This document shows positions 17,156-25,154 of a stretch of 64,000 nucleotides of DNA, piece by piece. How positions within the stretch are numbered: the stretch's first letter is position 1; each line of letters begins with the position of its first letter. Position numbers and translations under genes: made by a program. This stretch comes from Bog-756 sp963696495 (GTDB taxonomy: Bacteria > Actinomycetota > Acidimicrobiia > Acidimicrobiales > RAAP-2): positions 62,001 through 126,000 of the forward strand of contig CAVOKJ010000002.1 of NCBI GenBank assembly GCA_963696495.1, written 5' to 3'. The notes beneath the pieces are model-generated. The model did not search any database. It saw only the letters and a program-made list of their open reading frames with translations, and had not been told where the DNA came from.

Positions 17156-18333
17156 GCGGACTCGATCCCGGGGGTCCGGCGGACGACGGCCCCGGGGCAC
17201 CCCCGGGCGAACCGGCCGCCGCCGGGCCGGTGCCCGACATCGGCCAACCCGAGGCCGCCCCCCACATCTACGGCACCGCCACCCCCGGTCGCCCCCGGCG
17301 GAGCGGCGCCCACGGGAAGGCCCGCCACCCACTGCGGACCGTCGTCCTGGTCGTCGTGGGCCTCGGGGTGCTGGTGGTGGTGGCCGGCGCGTTATGGGTC
17401 CAATCCGAGGCGAATCCCTCGGGACCGAGGGGTGCCCAGGTCATCGTCAGCGTCCGGTCCGGCACCGGGGTGGACCAGCTGGCCTCCGACCTGCAGTCCA
17501 GACGGGTGATCGGGAGCTCCCTCGCCTATCGGATCTGGAGCCAGTTCCACGGGGTGTCCGGGGTGCTGTCCGGCTCGTACGCATTCGATCAGAACAGCAG
17601 CTTCGGCGCGGTCGATGCCGTGATCTCGGCCGGCCCGAACGTGTTCCCCCTGGAGGTCCCGCCCGGCTTCACCGTCTCGGAGGTGGCCGAGCGGCTGGGT
17701 CAGTTGCCGGGGCACGACGCCGCCACCTTCGAGCGCCTGGCCACCAGCGGTGCCGTCCGGTCGCCGTGGCAGCCCGCCGGCTCCACCAGCCTCGAGGGGC
17801 TGCTCGGGACCGGTTCGTACCGGATCGTCCCCGGTGAGACGGACACCCAGCTGCTCACCGCCATGGTCGACCGGTTCGACGCGCTGGCCGACCAGCTCGA
17901 CCTGACCACGGGTGCGGCCAAGCTCGGGTACACCCCCTACCAGGTCATCACCGTCGCCTCCATCGTCGAGAAGGAAGGGGTGCTCACGAAGAACATGGGC
18001 CCCGTCGCACGGGTCGTCTTCAACCGGCTGTCGGCCGGGATGCCCCTCCAGATGGACTCCACGGTGCTGTACGCCGAGGGACGCGACGGGGGAGCGGTCA
18101 CCTCGAAGGACCTCCAGGTCCAGTCCCCGTACAACACCTACCTGCACAAGGGCCTCACGCCGACACCCACTTGCTTCCCCTCGCGGCAGGCGCTCCAGGC
18201 CACCCTGGATCCGCCGAGTGGCAGTTGGCTCTACTTCGTGGTGGTCCAGTCCGACGGCACCGAGGCGTTCGCTGACACGTTCGCCCAACAGCAGGCCAAC
18301 GAGGCGCTCGCCGCCCAGCGCGGCGTGCCCTGA
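17152..18333 (+). CDS. mltG: Endolytic transglycosylase MltG
   Basis: A 393-residue membrane-anchored murein endotransglycosylase (YceG family) that ends nascent glycan strands. It has about 60 Pro/Gly-rich cytoplasmic residues, a TM segment (about 64-82), a LysM-like subdomain and the catalytic domain with VASIVEKEG; the second acidic position near Glu273 matches the family's catalytic Glu. QMDSTVLYA and SPYNTY are conserved. The usual GLPPGPI-x-NPG motif is altered to GLTPTPTCFPS. The GTG start overlaps the ruvX stop (GTGA), so it belongs to the alaS operon. Confidence 0.93.
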   Translation: MSGLDPGGPADDGPGAPPGEPAAAGPVPDIGQPEAAPHIYGTATPGRPRRSGAHGKARHPLRTVVLVVVGLGVLVVVAGALWVQSEANPSGPRGAQVIVSVRSGTGVDQLASDLQSRRVIGSSLAYRIWSQFHGVSGVLSGSYAFDQNSSFGAVDAVISAGPNVFPLEVPPGFTVSEVAERLGQLPGHDAATFERLATSGAVRSPWQPAGSTSLEGLLGTGSYRIVPGETDTQLLTAMVDRFDALADQLDLTTGAAKLGYTPYQVITVASIVEKEGVLTKNMGPVARVVFNRLSAGMPLQMDSTVLYAEGRDGGAVTSKDLQVQSPYNTYLHKGLTPTPTCFPSRQALQATLDPPSGSWLYFVVVQSDGTEAFADTFAQQQANEALAAQRGVP

Positions 18334-18349
18334 GCAGACCGCCGTGGAC

Positions 18350-18355
18350 CAGACT
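18350..18355 (+). promoter_or_regulatory. -10-like box before aroE
   Basis: CAGACT lies six bases (GGCCCG) before the aroE ATG, identical in hexamer and spacing to the box before the S53 protease gene. It would allow leaderless transcription of aroE apart from the mltG transcript. Confidence 0.3.
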
Positions 18356-18361
18356 GGCCCG

Positions 18362-19240
18362 ATGGACGTGACCCCCCGACCACCGGCCGCCGAGCTCTCG
18401 GCGGCCACGACGGTGGTCGGGGTCATCGGCGACCCGGTGGCCCACTCGCTGTCGCCCCTCCTCCACAACACGGCGTTCTCGGCCATGGGCCTCGACTGGG
18501 TCTCGGTCGGCTTCCGGGTCCGCGCCGGACGCATCGCCGAGGCGCTGGCCGGGGCGCGGTCCCTCGACGTGAGGGGGCTTTCGGTCACCATGCCGCACAA
18601 GGAGGCGGTGGCCACCCTGGTCGGGGAGCGCACCCCGGCCGCCGCGCTGCTCGGCGCGGTGAATTGTGTGGCGAGCACTGCCGACGGTTGGCTCGGCGAC
18701 AACACGGACGGACCCGGGTTCGTCGCCTCCCTGCGCCGCGGTGACGCGTTCGATCCCGACGGCCAGCGTTGCCTGGTGGTCGGGGCCGGTGGCGCGGCGC
18801 GGGCGGTGATCGCCGGTCTGGCGGATGCCGGCGCCGGCGAGGTGATCGTGGTCAACCGCTCGCCCGAGCGGGCAGAGACGGCGGCCGCACTGGCCGGGAC
18901 GGCGGGTCGGGTGGGCGTCGCTTCCGACAGCGGCGACTGTTCGCTGGTGGTCAACGCCACGCCGATCGGGATGGCCGACACCGGTGGCGTCGGTCCCGCC
19001 TGGCCCGTCGACCCCGCACTGCTGCACGACGGCCAGCTGGTGGTCGATCTGGTCTACCACCCCCGGGTCACCCCGTGGATGGAGGCGGCAAGCGCACGGG
19101 GCGCCGTCGTGGCCAACGGCGTCGGGATGCTCGTGCACCAGGCGGCGCTCCAGATCGGCCGGTGGACGGGTCAGGAACCCCCGGTCGAGGCCATGTGGGG
19201 GGCGGTGAGCCGCCCGGCGGCCGGCGAAGCGAGGGGCTGA
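18362..19240 (+). CDS. aroE: Shikimate dehydrogenase
   Basis: A 292-residue NADP-dependent enzyme reducing 3-dehydroshikimate to shikimate in the chorismate pathway. Visible are the substrate-binding SHSLSP equivalent (AHSLSPLLHN), the catalytic Lys in SVTMPHKEA, Asp in GDNTDGPGF, and the nucleotide-binding VVGAGGAARAV with VVNRSPERA. ATG 18362 is chosen because of the -10-like box; GTG 18344 in the same frame would add six residues. It supplies chorismate precursors used by trpE and menF in this window. Confidence 0.95.
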   Translation: MDVTPRPPAAELSAATTVVGVIGDPVAHSLSPLLHNTAFSAMGLDWVSVGFRVRAGRIAEALAGARSLDVRGLSVTMPHKEAVATLVGERTPAAALLGAVNCVASTADGWLGDNTDGPGFVASLRRGDAFDPDGQRCLVVGAGGAARAVIAGLADAGAGEVIVVNRSPERAETAAALAGTAGRVGVASDSGDCSLVVNATPIGMADTGGVGPAWPVDPALLHDGQLVVDLVYHPRVTPWMEAASARGAVVANGVGMLVHQAALQIGRWTGQEPPVEAMWGAVSRPAAGEARG

Positions 19241-19293
19241 CCACCGGATCCGGGCTGCCGGCCGGGCGAGGGGGGCGCCGGGGGAGGGCCGGG

Positions 19294-19299
19294 TACTCT
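19294..19299 (+). promoter_or_regulatory. -10-like box before rodA
   Basis: TACTCT lies 14 bases before ATG 19314, which would leave a leader of about 8 bases. In-frame TTG 19299 and GTG 19302 overlap or abut the box and are therefore less likely starts. Confidence 0.3.
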
Positions 19300-19313
19300 T
19301 GGTGGCCGTACCT

Positions 19314-20447
19314 ATGGTCAACTACGCCCCCGCGCAAACCGCCACTCGCCCCCGCCATCTGACGGCCCGATTCGACGGGGTGTTGGTCGGCGGCTCGATC
19401 CTCCTCGGGCTGATCGGCGTGGTCATGATCTACTCGGCGACCCGGGGGTGGCTGGCCCTGGACGGCGCCGACCCGAAGTACTTCCTGAAGCGGCAGGCGG
19501 CGTTCCTGGTCGTCGGCGTCATCGTGATGGTCGGCTTCGCCCTGTTCGACTACCGACGGCTCGAGCAGTTCAGCACGGTGCTCTACGTGGGCACGCTCCT
19601 CGCCCTCGTCGCCGTGCTGGCCACCCCGGCCCGGCTGGGCTCTCAGCGGTGGTTCCCCCTCGGCCCCTTCCAGTTGCAACCCTCGGAGTTCGCCACCCTG
19701 GTCCTCGTCATCGCCATGGCCACCTACTGCTCCCGGCGGCCGGAGGGGCTCGACTTCCGCGACCTGGTCCGGCTGGTGCTGCTGGCCGCCCTGCCCATCC
19801 TGTTGGTGATCAAACAGCCCGACCTCGGGACGGCCATCGTGATGACGGTCATCCTGATGGTCATGCTGGCGGTGGCCGGCATGCCCGGTCGCTATCTCCT
19901 GTTGCTCATCATCGGTGCCGTGCTCCTCGTGGTGTTCGCCATCAACGTCGGCCTACTGCAGCACTACCAGATCGAGCGGCTGACCAGTTTCATCTCGCCC
20001 AACGGGGCCAGCCAGGCCGCCACCTACAACGTGACCCAGGCCAAGGAGGCCATCGCCCACGGAGGCATGTTCGGCCAGGGCCTGTTCCACGGGGCCCTCA
20101 CCAACCTGGCCTACGTGCCCGAGCAGCAGACCGACTTCATCTTCTCCGCCGTGGGCGAACAGGTGGGGTTCGTCGGTGCCGGCGTGCTCCTGTGCCTCTA
20201 CGGGTTCGTGGCCTGGCGGGTGCTCCGCACCGCCCAGATGGCCCGTGACAACTACGGCCGCCTGCTGTGCACGGGCGTGTTCGCCCTCCTCGTCTTCTCG
20301 GTGTTCGAGAACGTGGGGATGAACATGGGGATCATGCCGGTCACCGGCATCCCCCTGCCGTTCCTCTCCTATGGCGGGTCGGCCATGATCGGCTTCTTCG
20401 CCGCCATCGGCATCACCATCAGCGTCCACAACAGGAGCGTCCGGTGA
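19314..20447 (+). CDS. rodA: RodA-type SEDS peptidoglycan glycosyltransferase
   Basis: A 377-residue polytopic protein with about ten TM segments. The SEDS signatures are present: a predicted catalytic Asp loop (IKQPDLGTAIVMTV), the Pro/Glu-containing QLQPSEFATL, and GIPLPFLSYGGSAM near the C terminus. RodA polymerises lipid II during elongation with a class B PBP. The gene overlaps the next gene as GTGA. The most likely start is ATG 19314; in-frame GTG 19302 is possible. Confidence 0.92.
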   Translation: MVNYAPAQTATRPRHLTARFDGVLVGGSILLGLIGVVMIYSATRGWLALDGADPKYFLKRQAAFLVVGVIVMVGFALFDYRRLEQFSTVLYVGTLLALVAVLATPARLGSQRWFPLGPFQLQPSEFATLVLVIAMATYCSRRPEGLDFRDLVRLVLLAALPILLVIKQPDLGTAIVMTVILMVMLAVAGMPGRYLLLLIIGAVLLVVFAINVGLLQHYQIERLTSFISPNGASQAATYNVTQAKEAIAHGGMFGQGLFHGALTNLAYVPEQQTDFIFSAVGEQVGFVGAGVLLCLYGFVAWRVLRTAQMARDNYGRLLCTGVFALLVFSVFENVGMNMGIMPVTGIPLPFLSYGGSAMIGFFAAIGITISVHNRSVR

Positions 20448-21223
20448 GCGACGCCACCGCCGGCAACGTGACGACGCCGGCGGAGCCGGGCCGGGACTCC
20501 TCGGAGGATCAGGCGGCCACGCCCGATCCGGTGCCGGCGCCGGCGCCGGTGCCGGTGCCCGGGACGGTGCCGGTGCCCGGGACGGGGGAGTTGCCGAGGA
20601 CGGAGCCGGACCTCCCATCGCCGGCGTCCGGTGCCACCCGGGACCCCGAGGCCACACCGCCGCCCGGGCCCGAGGATGAGACCGACAACGAGCCGGATGC
20701 CGGGACCGAGCCGGATGCCGGGACCGAGCCGGCGGCCGGGACCGAGCCGGCGGACGCTGCTGCGTCCGGACCGGCCCCGGTCGGTGACTTCCGACTGGCG
20801 TTGGTGTCGGCGGTCAAGGTCGACCTGCCGAACCAGCACCCGACCGTCGTCCTGCGGGAGACCGAGTCACCACGACGCCAGCTGTCCTTCTCCGTCGGCC
20901 TGCAGGACGGGGTGGTCCTCTCGCACGCCATGCGCCGGATACCCACACCCCGCCCTCTCACCCACGAGCTGCTGACCGGCATCCTCCAGGGGTTCGACAT
21001 CGACATCGTCGCCGTGCGGCTGGTGGGCCGGCAGGGGGCGATCTACTTCGCCGAGCTCGACCTGCGGGGACGCACGGGCCGATCGGTCCACTCGTGCCGG
21101 CCGTCGGACGCCCTCACCATCGCACTGCACCAGCCGGTGCCCGTGCCCATCCTCATCGACCGCCGGCTGCTCGAGGAGTCCGGGGACGTCGCTCCCGCCG
21201 GGTCCTCCTGGCCACCCGCCTGA
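20444..21223 (+). CDS. BFN-domain (bifunctional nuclease, DUF151) protein
   Basis: A 259-residue protein in two parts. Residues 1-110 are a Pro/Ala/Glu/Asp low-complexity region, including repeats of P-D-A-G-T-E and V-P-V-P-G-T. Residues about 115-240 form a BFN/DUF151 domain (FSVGLQDGVVLSHAMRRI; CRPSDALTIALHQPVPV). BFN proteins of plants and thermophiles are reported to have RNase and DNase activity; the bacterial role is unclear. The GTG start overlaps the rodA stop, so the two are co-translated. Confidence 0.85.
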   Translation: MSDATAGNVTTPAEPGRDSSEDQAATPDPVPAPAPVPVPGTVPVPGTGELPRTEPDLPSPASGATRDPEATPPPGPEDETDNEPDAGTEPDAGTEPAAGTEPADAAASGPAPVGDFRLALVSAVKVDLPNQHPTVVLRETESPRRQLSFSVGLQDGVVLSHAMRRIPTPRPLTHELLTGILQGFDIDIVAVRLVGRQGAIYFAELDLRGRTGRSVHSCRPSDALTIALHQPVPVPILIDRRLLEESGDVAPAGSSWPPA

Positions 21224-21286
21224 CCGGGACCTCGATCCGACCGACGCGGCCGCCCCCACTGCTGTGACCCGGGCCGACCCGGCCGA

Positions 21287-22693
21287 TCAGCTCCCGCTCA
21301 GGAGACGGCGCTTCCGCTCCCGGTACTTCTCGTATTGGGTCTGGTCGGCGGCGTCGACGGCCGCGCCACCCTCGTCGGAGATGCGCATGAGCAGGGCGAT
21401 GAGCACATAGTTGGCGACCAGTGCCGAGCCGCCGTAGGAGACGAAGGGGAGGGTGACCCCGGTGAGCGGCAGCAGCCGGACCACGCCGCCGATGATGAAG
21501 AAGGCCTGGAACCCGATGGTCATGGTCAGTCCCACGGCCACCAGCTTGGCGAACTCGGACCGTGCCGCCTGGGCGATGCGGAGCCCGGCACCGACCAGGA
21601 GCAGGAAGGCGACCACGACCATCGTGGACCCGAAGAGCCCCATCTCCTCGCCGATGATGGCGAAGATGAAGTCGGCCTGGGGCACCGGGATGGTGTAGGC
21701 GCCGGCACCCAGCCCGAGGCCGGTGCCCCCGATGCCACCGCTCCCGAGCGAGTACCACGCCTGGCGGAGCTGCAGGCCGGGATCGTTCGGCAGGATCCTC
21801 CACGGGTCGATCCAGGTCTCGACGCGGATGTGGGTCTGGTAGAAGTACCGACTGGCCAGGTAGGACCCGATGGCGAAGAGGATGATGCCCAACACCAGGT
21901 AGCCGGTCCTGCCGGTGGTCACCCAGAGCAGTCCGATGAAGACGGTGAAGAGCAGGGCCGAGAATCCGATGTCGTGCTCCAGGCTCATCACGCCGATGGC
22001 GAACGCCCAGGCGAGGAGGATCGGGACCACGGGCCGGGGGTCGAGCACGAGCCGGTTCCGGAAGCGGGCCGTCGGGATGCTCAGCAGCTCACGTTTCTCG
22101 GCGAAGTAGGACGCGAAGAAGATGCACAGGACGATCTTGGCCAGCTCCACCGGCTGGAACTGGAAGCTGCCGACCTTCACCCACAACCGCGCCCCGTTGA
22201 TGTTGGCCCCGAAGTGGGGGATCAGGGGCAGCAGCAACAGCACCACCCCGATGGCCAGGAGCAGGTACCGGTAGCGGTCGAGGTCCCGCGACCGGCGGAC
22301 GAGGGCCAACGTGAGGACGTAGGCCAGCACGCCGGCCGCGGTCCACGCCGCCTGCAGCGGGGCGTAGTCCGTGCCCACCCCGAGGTCGATGCGGGTGATC
22401 ATGACGTAGCCCAGCCCGTTGAGGAGGAAGGCGATGGGCAGGATGATCGGCAGCGCGCTCGGCGCCCAGATGCGGTTGGCCAGGTGGGCCACGCCGCCGA
22501 GGACGAGGATGCCGGCCAGCAGGGGGCCGACGTCGTTCGGGATCTTGGAGGTGTTGCCCAGGATCATCAGGGTGTACGCGGCGATGATGATCACCGAGGC
22601 GGCGACCAGCAGGCCGAGCTCGGTCCGGCGACGAGCCTTGAAGGTCCGCCGGAGGATCTTGAGCTGCGGGTCCTGCACCGGGGTGGCGGGCAC
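21287..22693 (-). CDS. RodA/FtsW-type SEDS glycosyltransferase (second copy)
   Basis: A 468-residue SEDS protein, longer than the rodA product here. It has 12 or more hydrophobic segments, the motifs FQFQPVELAKI, LEHDIGFSALLFTVF (the catalytic Asp position) and LPLTGVTLPFVSYGGSALVANY, and a basic tail of the FtsW/RodA type (EKYRERKRRL). The length and N terminus resemble the RodA encoded with pstP and pbpA in mycobacteria, but none of those genes is adjacent, so I cannot say FtsW or RodA. GTG start at 22693, seven bases after a TAGGCT box; the longer open frame upstream runs through ppk1 sequence and is shadow. Confidence 0.88.
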   Translation of the reverse strand: MPATPVQDPQLKILRRTFKARRRTELGLLVAASVIIIAAYTLMILGNTSKIPNDVGPLLAGILVLGGVAHLANRIWAPSALPIILPIAFLLNGLGYVMITRIDLGVGTDYAPLQAAWTAAGVLAYVLTLALVRRSRDLDRYRYLLLAIGVVLLLLPLIPHFGANINGARLWVKVGSFQFQPVELAKIVLCIFFASYFAEKRELLSIPTARFRNRLVLDPRPVVPILLAWAFAIGVMSLEHDIGFSALLFTVFIGLLWVTTGRTGYLVLGIILFAIGSYLASRYFYQTHIRVETWIDPWRILPNDPGLQLRQAWYSLGSGGIGGTGLGLGAGAYTIPVPQADFIFAIIGEEMGLFGSTMVVVAFLLLVGAGLRIAQAARSEFAKLVAVGLTMTIGFQAFFIIGGVVRLLPLTGVTLPFVSYGGSALVANYVLIALLMRISDEGGAAVDAADQTQYEKYRERKRRLLSGS

Positions 22694-22700
22694 GACGGCG

Positions 22701-22706
22701 AGCCTA
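22701..22706 (-). promoter_or_regulatory. -10 box of the second SEDS gene, leaderless type
   Basis: On the minus strand TAGGCT is followed by seven bases and GTG. It lies about 50 bases from the plus-strand box for ppk1, so the two promoters are divergent. Confidence 0.4.
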
Positions 22707-22753
22707 CCGGCGCACCATGGCCGGACGGTGGAGCCGCACCGACCGCCCACCGG

Positions 22754-22759
22754 TACCAT
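22754..22759 (+). promoter_or_regulatory. -10-like box for the ppk1 leader
   Basis: TACCAT lies nine bases before ATG 22769, the start of the first of two 5-codon ORFs that lead into ppk1. Confidence 0.35.
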
Positions 22760-22768
22760 TGGCTCCTG

Positions 22769-22800
22769 ATGGAAGCGCTGCCATGACGGGCCGGTCGTGA
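22769..22800 (+). other. Two overlapping micro-ORFs upstream of ppk1
   Basis: ATG 22769 opens MEALP, ending in TGA 22784-22786. The ATG at 22783 overlaps that stop (ATGA) and opens MTGRS, ending in TGA 22798-22800, which overlaps the ppk1 GTG start (GTGA). Each reading unit therefore hands ribosomes to the next through a 4-base overlap. This is seen directly; that it regulates ppk1 is inference. Confidence 0.45.
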
Positions 22801-25154
22801 CGGACCGGTTCGCGGCCGTCCGCCGGCCCCCGGTGGCGTCGCCCGACGTCGGACCACCGGCGGTCGACCCGGCCACCTCGGTGCCCGGGGGTCTCCACCC
22901 GCAGGCGGCGGCCGCCGGCGAGGCCCGGTTCATCAACCGGGAGCTGTCGTGGCTCGAGTTCGGGGACCGCCTGCTCAGCCTGGCCGCCGACCCCCGACTG
23001 CCCCTGCTGGAGCGGGTGAAGTTCCTGGCCATCTTCGCCGAAGGCCTCGACGAGTTCTTCCAGGTGAGAGTGGCGGGCCTCGAGGACCAGGTGGCGGCCG
23101 GGCTCCACACCCGCTCGCCGGACGGCCTGCGCCCGGCCGACCAGCTGGAGGCCATCACGGCGCGGGCCACCGGACTGGTGGAGTGGCAGAGCCGGATCTT
23201 CCAGGACCACCTCTGCCCGGCCATGGAGGAGGCCGGTCTGGTCATCACCGACTGGCACACCCTCGACGCCAAGGACCTCGCCCACCTGCTCGACGAGTTC
23301 AACCGGGGGATCTTCCCCATCCTCACACCGCTGGCGGTGGACCAGGGTCACCCCTTCCCGTACATCTCGAACCTCTCGCTCAACCTGGTCGTACGGGTGC
23401 ACGATCCCGTCTCCGACGAGGAGCGCATCGCCAGGGTGAAGGTGCCACCGCTGCTGGCCAGGCTGGTCGCCCTGCCGGACGGCCGCCGATTCGTCCCCCT
23501 GGAACAGGTCATCGCCGCCCATCTCGCCGCCCTGTTCCCCGAGATGACCATCCGTGAGCACCACGCGTTCCGCGTCACCCGGAACGCCGACCTCTCAGTC
23601 GAGGAGGACGAAGCCGGCGACCTGTTGGCGGCCGTGGAGCTCGAACTGCACCGTCGTCGCTTCGGCCAGGCCGTCCGACTCGAGGCGTCGGCCGGCATCT
23701 CCACCGACCTCCTCGACATGCTGATCGCCGAGGTCGACGTGCCCGAGGGGAACGTCTACCTGTTCGACGTGCCGATCGACCTCGGTGGCCTCCGGTCGCT
23801 CACCGAGATCGACCGGCCCGACCTGGCCGCGCCCCGGTGGACGCCGGTGACCCCGCCCGAGCTGGCCGGCGTGCGTGACATCTTCGGGGTCCTCGACGAG
23901 CACGACGTACTCCTCCACCACCCCTACGAGTCGTTCGCCGCGTCGGTCGAGGCCTTCGTGGCCCAGGCCGCCGACGATCCCGACGTGCTGGCCATCAAGC
24001 AGACCCTCTACCGGACGGGCGACGACAGTCCGATCGTGGCCTCCCTGATCCGGGCCTCACAGGCCGGCAAGCAGGTCACGGCGGTGGTCGAGCTGCAGGC
24101 CCGCTTCGACGAGCGCGCCAACATCGCCTGGGCGCGGACGCTCGAGGAGGCCGGCGTCCAGGTCATCTACGGGCTCGTCAGGCTGAAGACCCACTCGAAG
24201 ATCTCCTTGGTGGTGCGGCGCCACGACGATGACATCCGGCGGTACTGCCACATCGGCACGGGGAACTACAACTCGGCCACCGCCCGGACCTACGAGGACC
24301 TGGGTCTGCTGACCGCCGCACCGGACATCGGCGCCGACGTCGGCGAGCTGTTCAACCTGCTCACCGGGTCTGGCGACCCGCCCACCTTCCGCCGCCTCGT
24401 GGTCTCACCGGTGTCGACCAGGCAGTTCCTGATCGATGCCATCGTCGGGGAGGAGGGCGCCGGCGAGCTCGGCCGGATCGTGCTGAAGACCAATGGGCTG
24501 ACGGATCCGGGCATCATCGACGCCCTCTACCAGGCCTCGCGGGCCGGCGTGTCGATCGATCTGATCGTGCGCGGGCGGTGCTGCCTGCGACCGGGGATCC
24601 CGGGGCTCTCCGAGGGGATCCGGGTCCGGTCGATCGTCGGTCGCTATCTCGAGCACGCACGCATCTTCCTCTTCGGCGGCGTGGGGGCCCGGGACCTGCG
24701 GGTCGGCATCGGCTCCCCCGACCTGATGGAGCGGAACCTCGATCGGCGGGTCGAGGTGACGGTCCCCATCGAGGACCCGCTGATCCAACAGCGCCTGGTC
24801 GGGATCCTCGACGCCGCGCTGCTCGACGAGGCCAATGCGTGGGAGTTGCAGTCCGACGGGACGTGGCGACGGGTCTCCCCGCCGGACGCGCCGGCGGGCC
24901 TCGGGTTCAACCTGCAGGATCACTTCCAAACGCAGGCTCTCGAATCCCTCCGCCATCGCCGCGACGCGATGCAACGCGAAGCGTCGGCCCTGCGGACCGT
25001 CTCGGACCCCGGTCCCGTTCCGGAGCGTTCCCGTCCGCGAGCGCCGTGGAGGCCGGCGCCGCCTCCGGTTCCGGTGCCGGGGGGCGCACCGACGTCCGGT
25101 CAGGGGGCGGACCGCTGGCCGCAGCGGTCAGGGGGCCTCCGGCCGCCGGGGTGA
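22797..25154 (+). CDS. ppk1: Polyphosphate kinase Ppk1
   Basis: A 785-residue enzyme that reversibly transfers the ATP gamma-phosphate to polyphosphate. Visible are the N-terminal RFINRELSWLEFGDRLL (from about residue 43), KQTLYRT, HIGTGNYNSATARTYEDLGL, and the two phospholipase-D-like His motifs: His466 in KTHSK, matching the autophosphorylated His, and His620 in YLEHARIFLF. The last 80 residues after FNLQDHFQ are Pro/Arg-rich and overlap antisense with the gene on the other strand. The GTG start overlaps a preceding micro-ORF. The first 40 residues are not conserved in the family. Confidence 0.95.
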   Translation: MTDRFAAVRRPPVASPDVGPPAVDPATSVPGGLHPQAAAAGEARFINRELSWLEFGDRLLSLAADPRLPLLERVKFLAIFAEGLDEFFQVRVAGLEDQVAAGLHTRSPDGLRPADQLEAITARATGLVEWQSRIFQDHLCPAMEEAGLVITDWHTLDAKDLAHLLDEFNRGIFPILTPLAVDQGHPFPYISNLSLNLVVRVHDPVSDEERIARVKVPPLLARLVALPDGRRFVPLEQVIAAHLAALFPEMTIREHHAFRVTRNADLSVEEDEAGDLLAAVELELHRRRFGQAVRLEASAGISTDLLDMLIAEVDVPEGNVYLFDVPIDLGGLRSLTEIDRPDLAAPRWTPVTPPELAGVRDIFGVLDEHDVLLHHPYESFAASVEAFVAQAADDPDVLAIKQTLYRTGDDSPIVASLIRASQAGKQVTAVVELQARFDERANIAWARTLEEAGVQVIYGLVRLKTHSKISLVVRRHDDDIRRYCHIGTGNYNSATARTYEDLGLLTAAPDIGADVGELFNLLTGSGDPPTFRRLVVSPVSTRQFLIDAIVGEEGAGELGRIVLKTNGLTDPGIIDALYQASRAGVSIDLIVRGRCCLRPGIPGLSEGIRVRSIVGRYLEHARIFLFGGVGARDLRVGIGSPDLMERNLDRRVEVTVPIEDPLIQQRLVGILDAALLDEANAWELQSDGTWRRVSPPDAPAGLGFNLQDHFQTQALESLRHRRDAMQREASALRTVSDPGPVPERSRPRAPWRPAPPPVPVPGGAPTSGQGADRWPQRSGGLRPPG

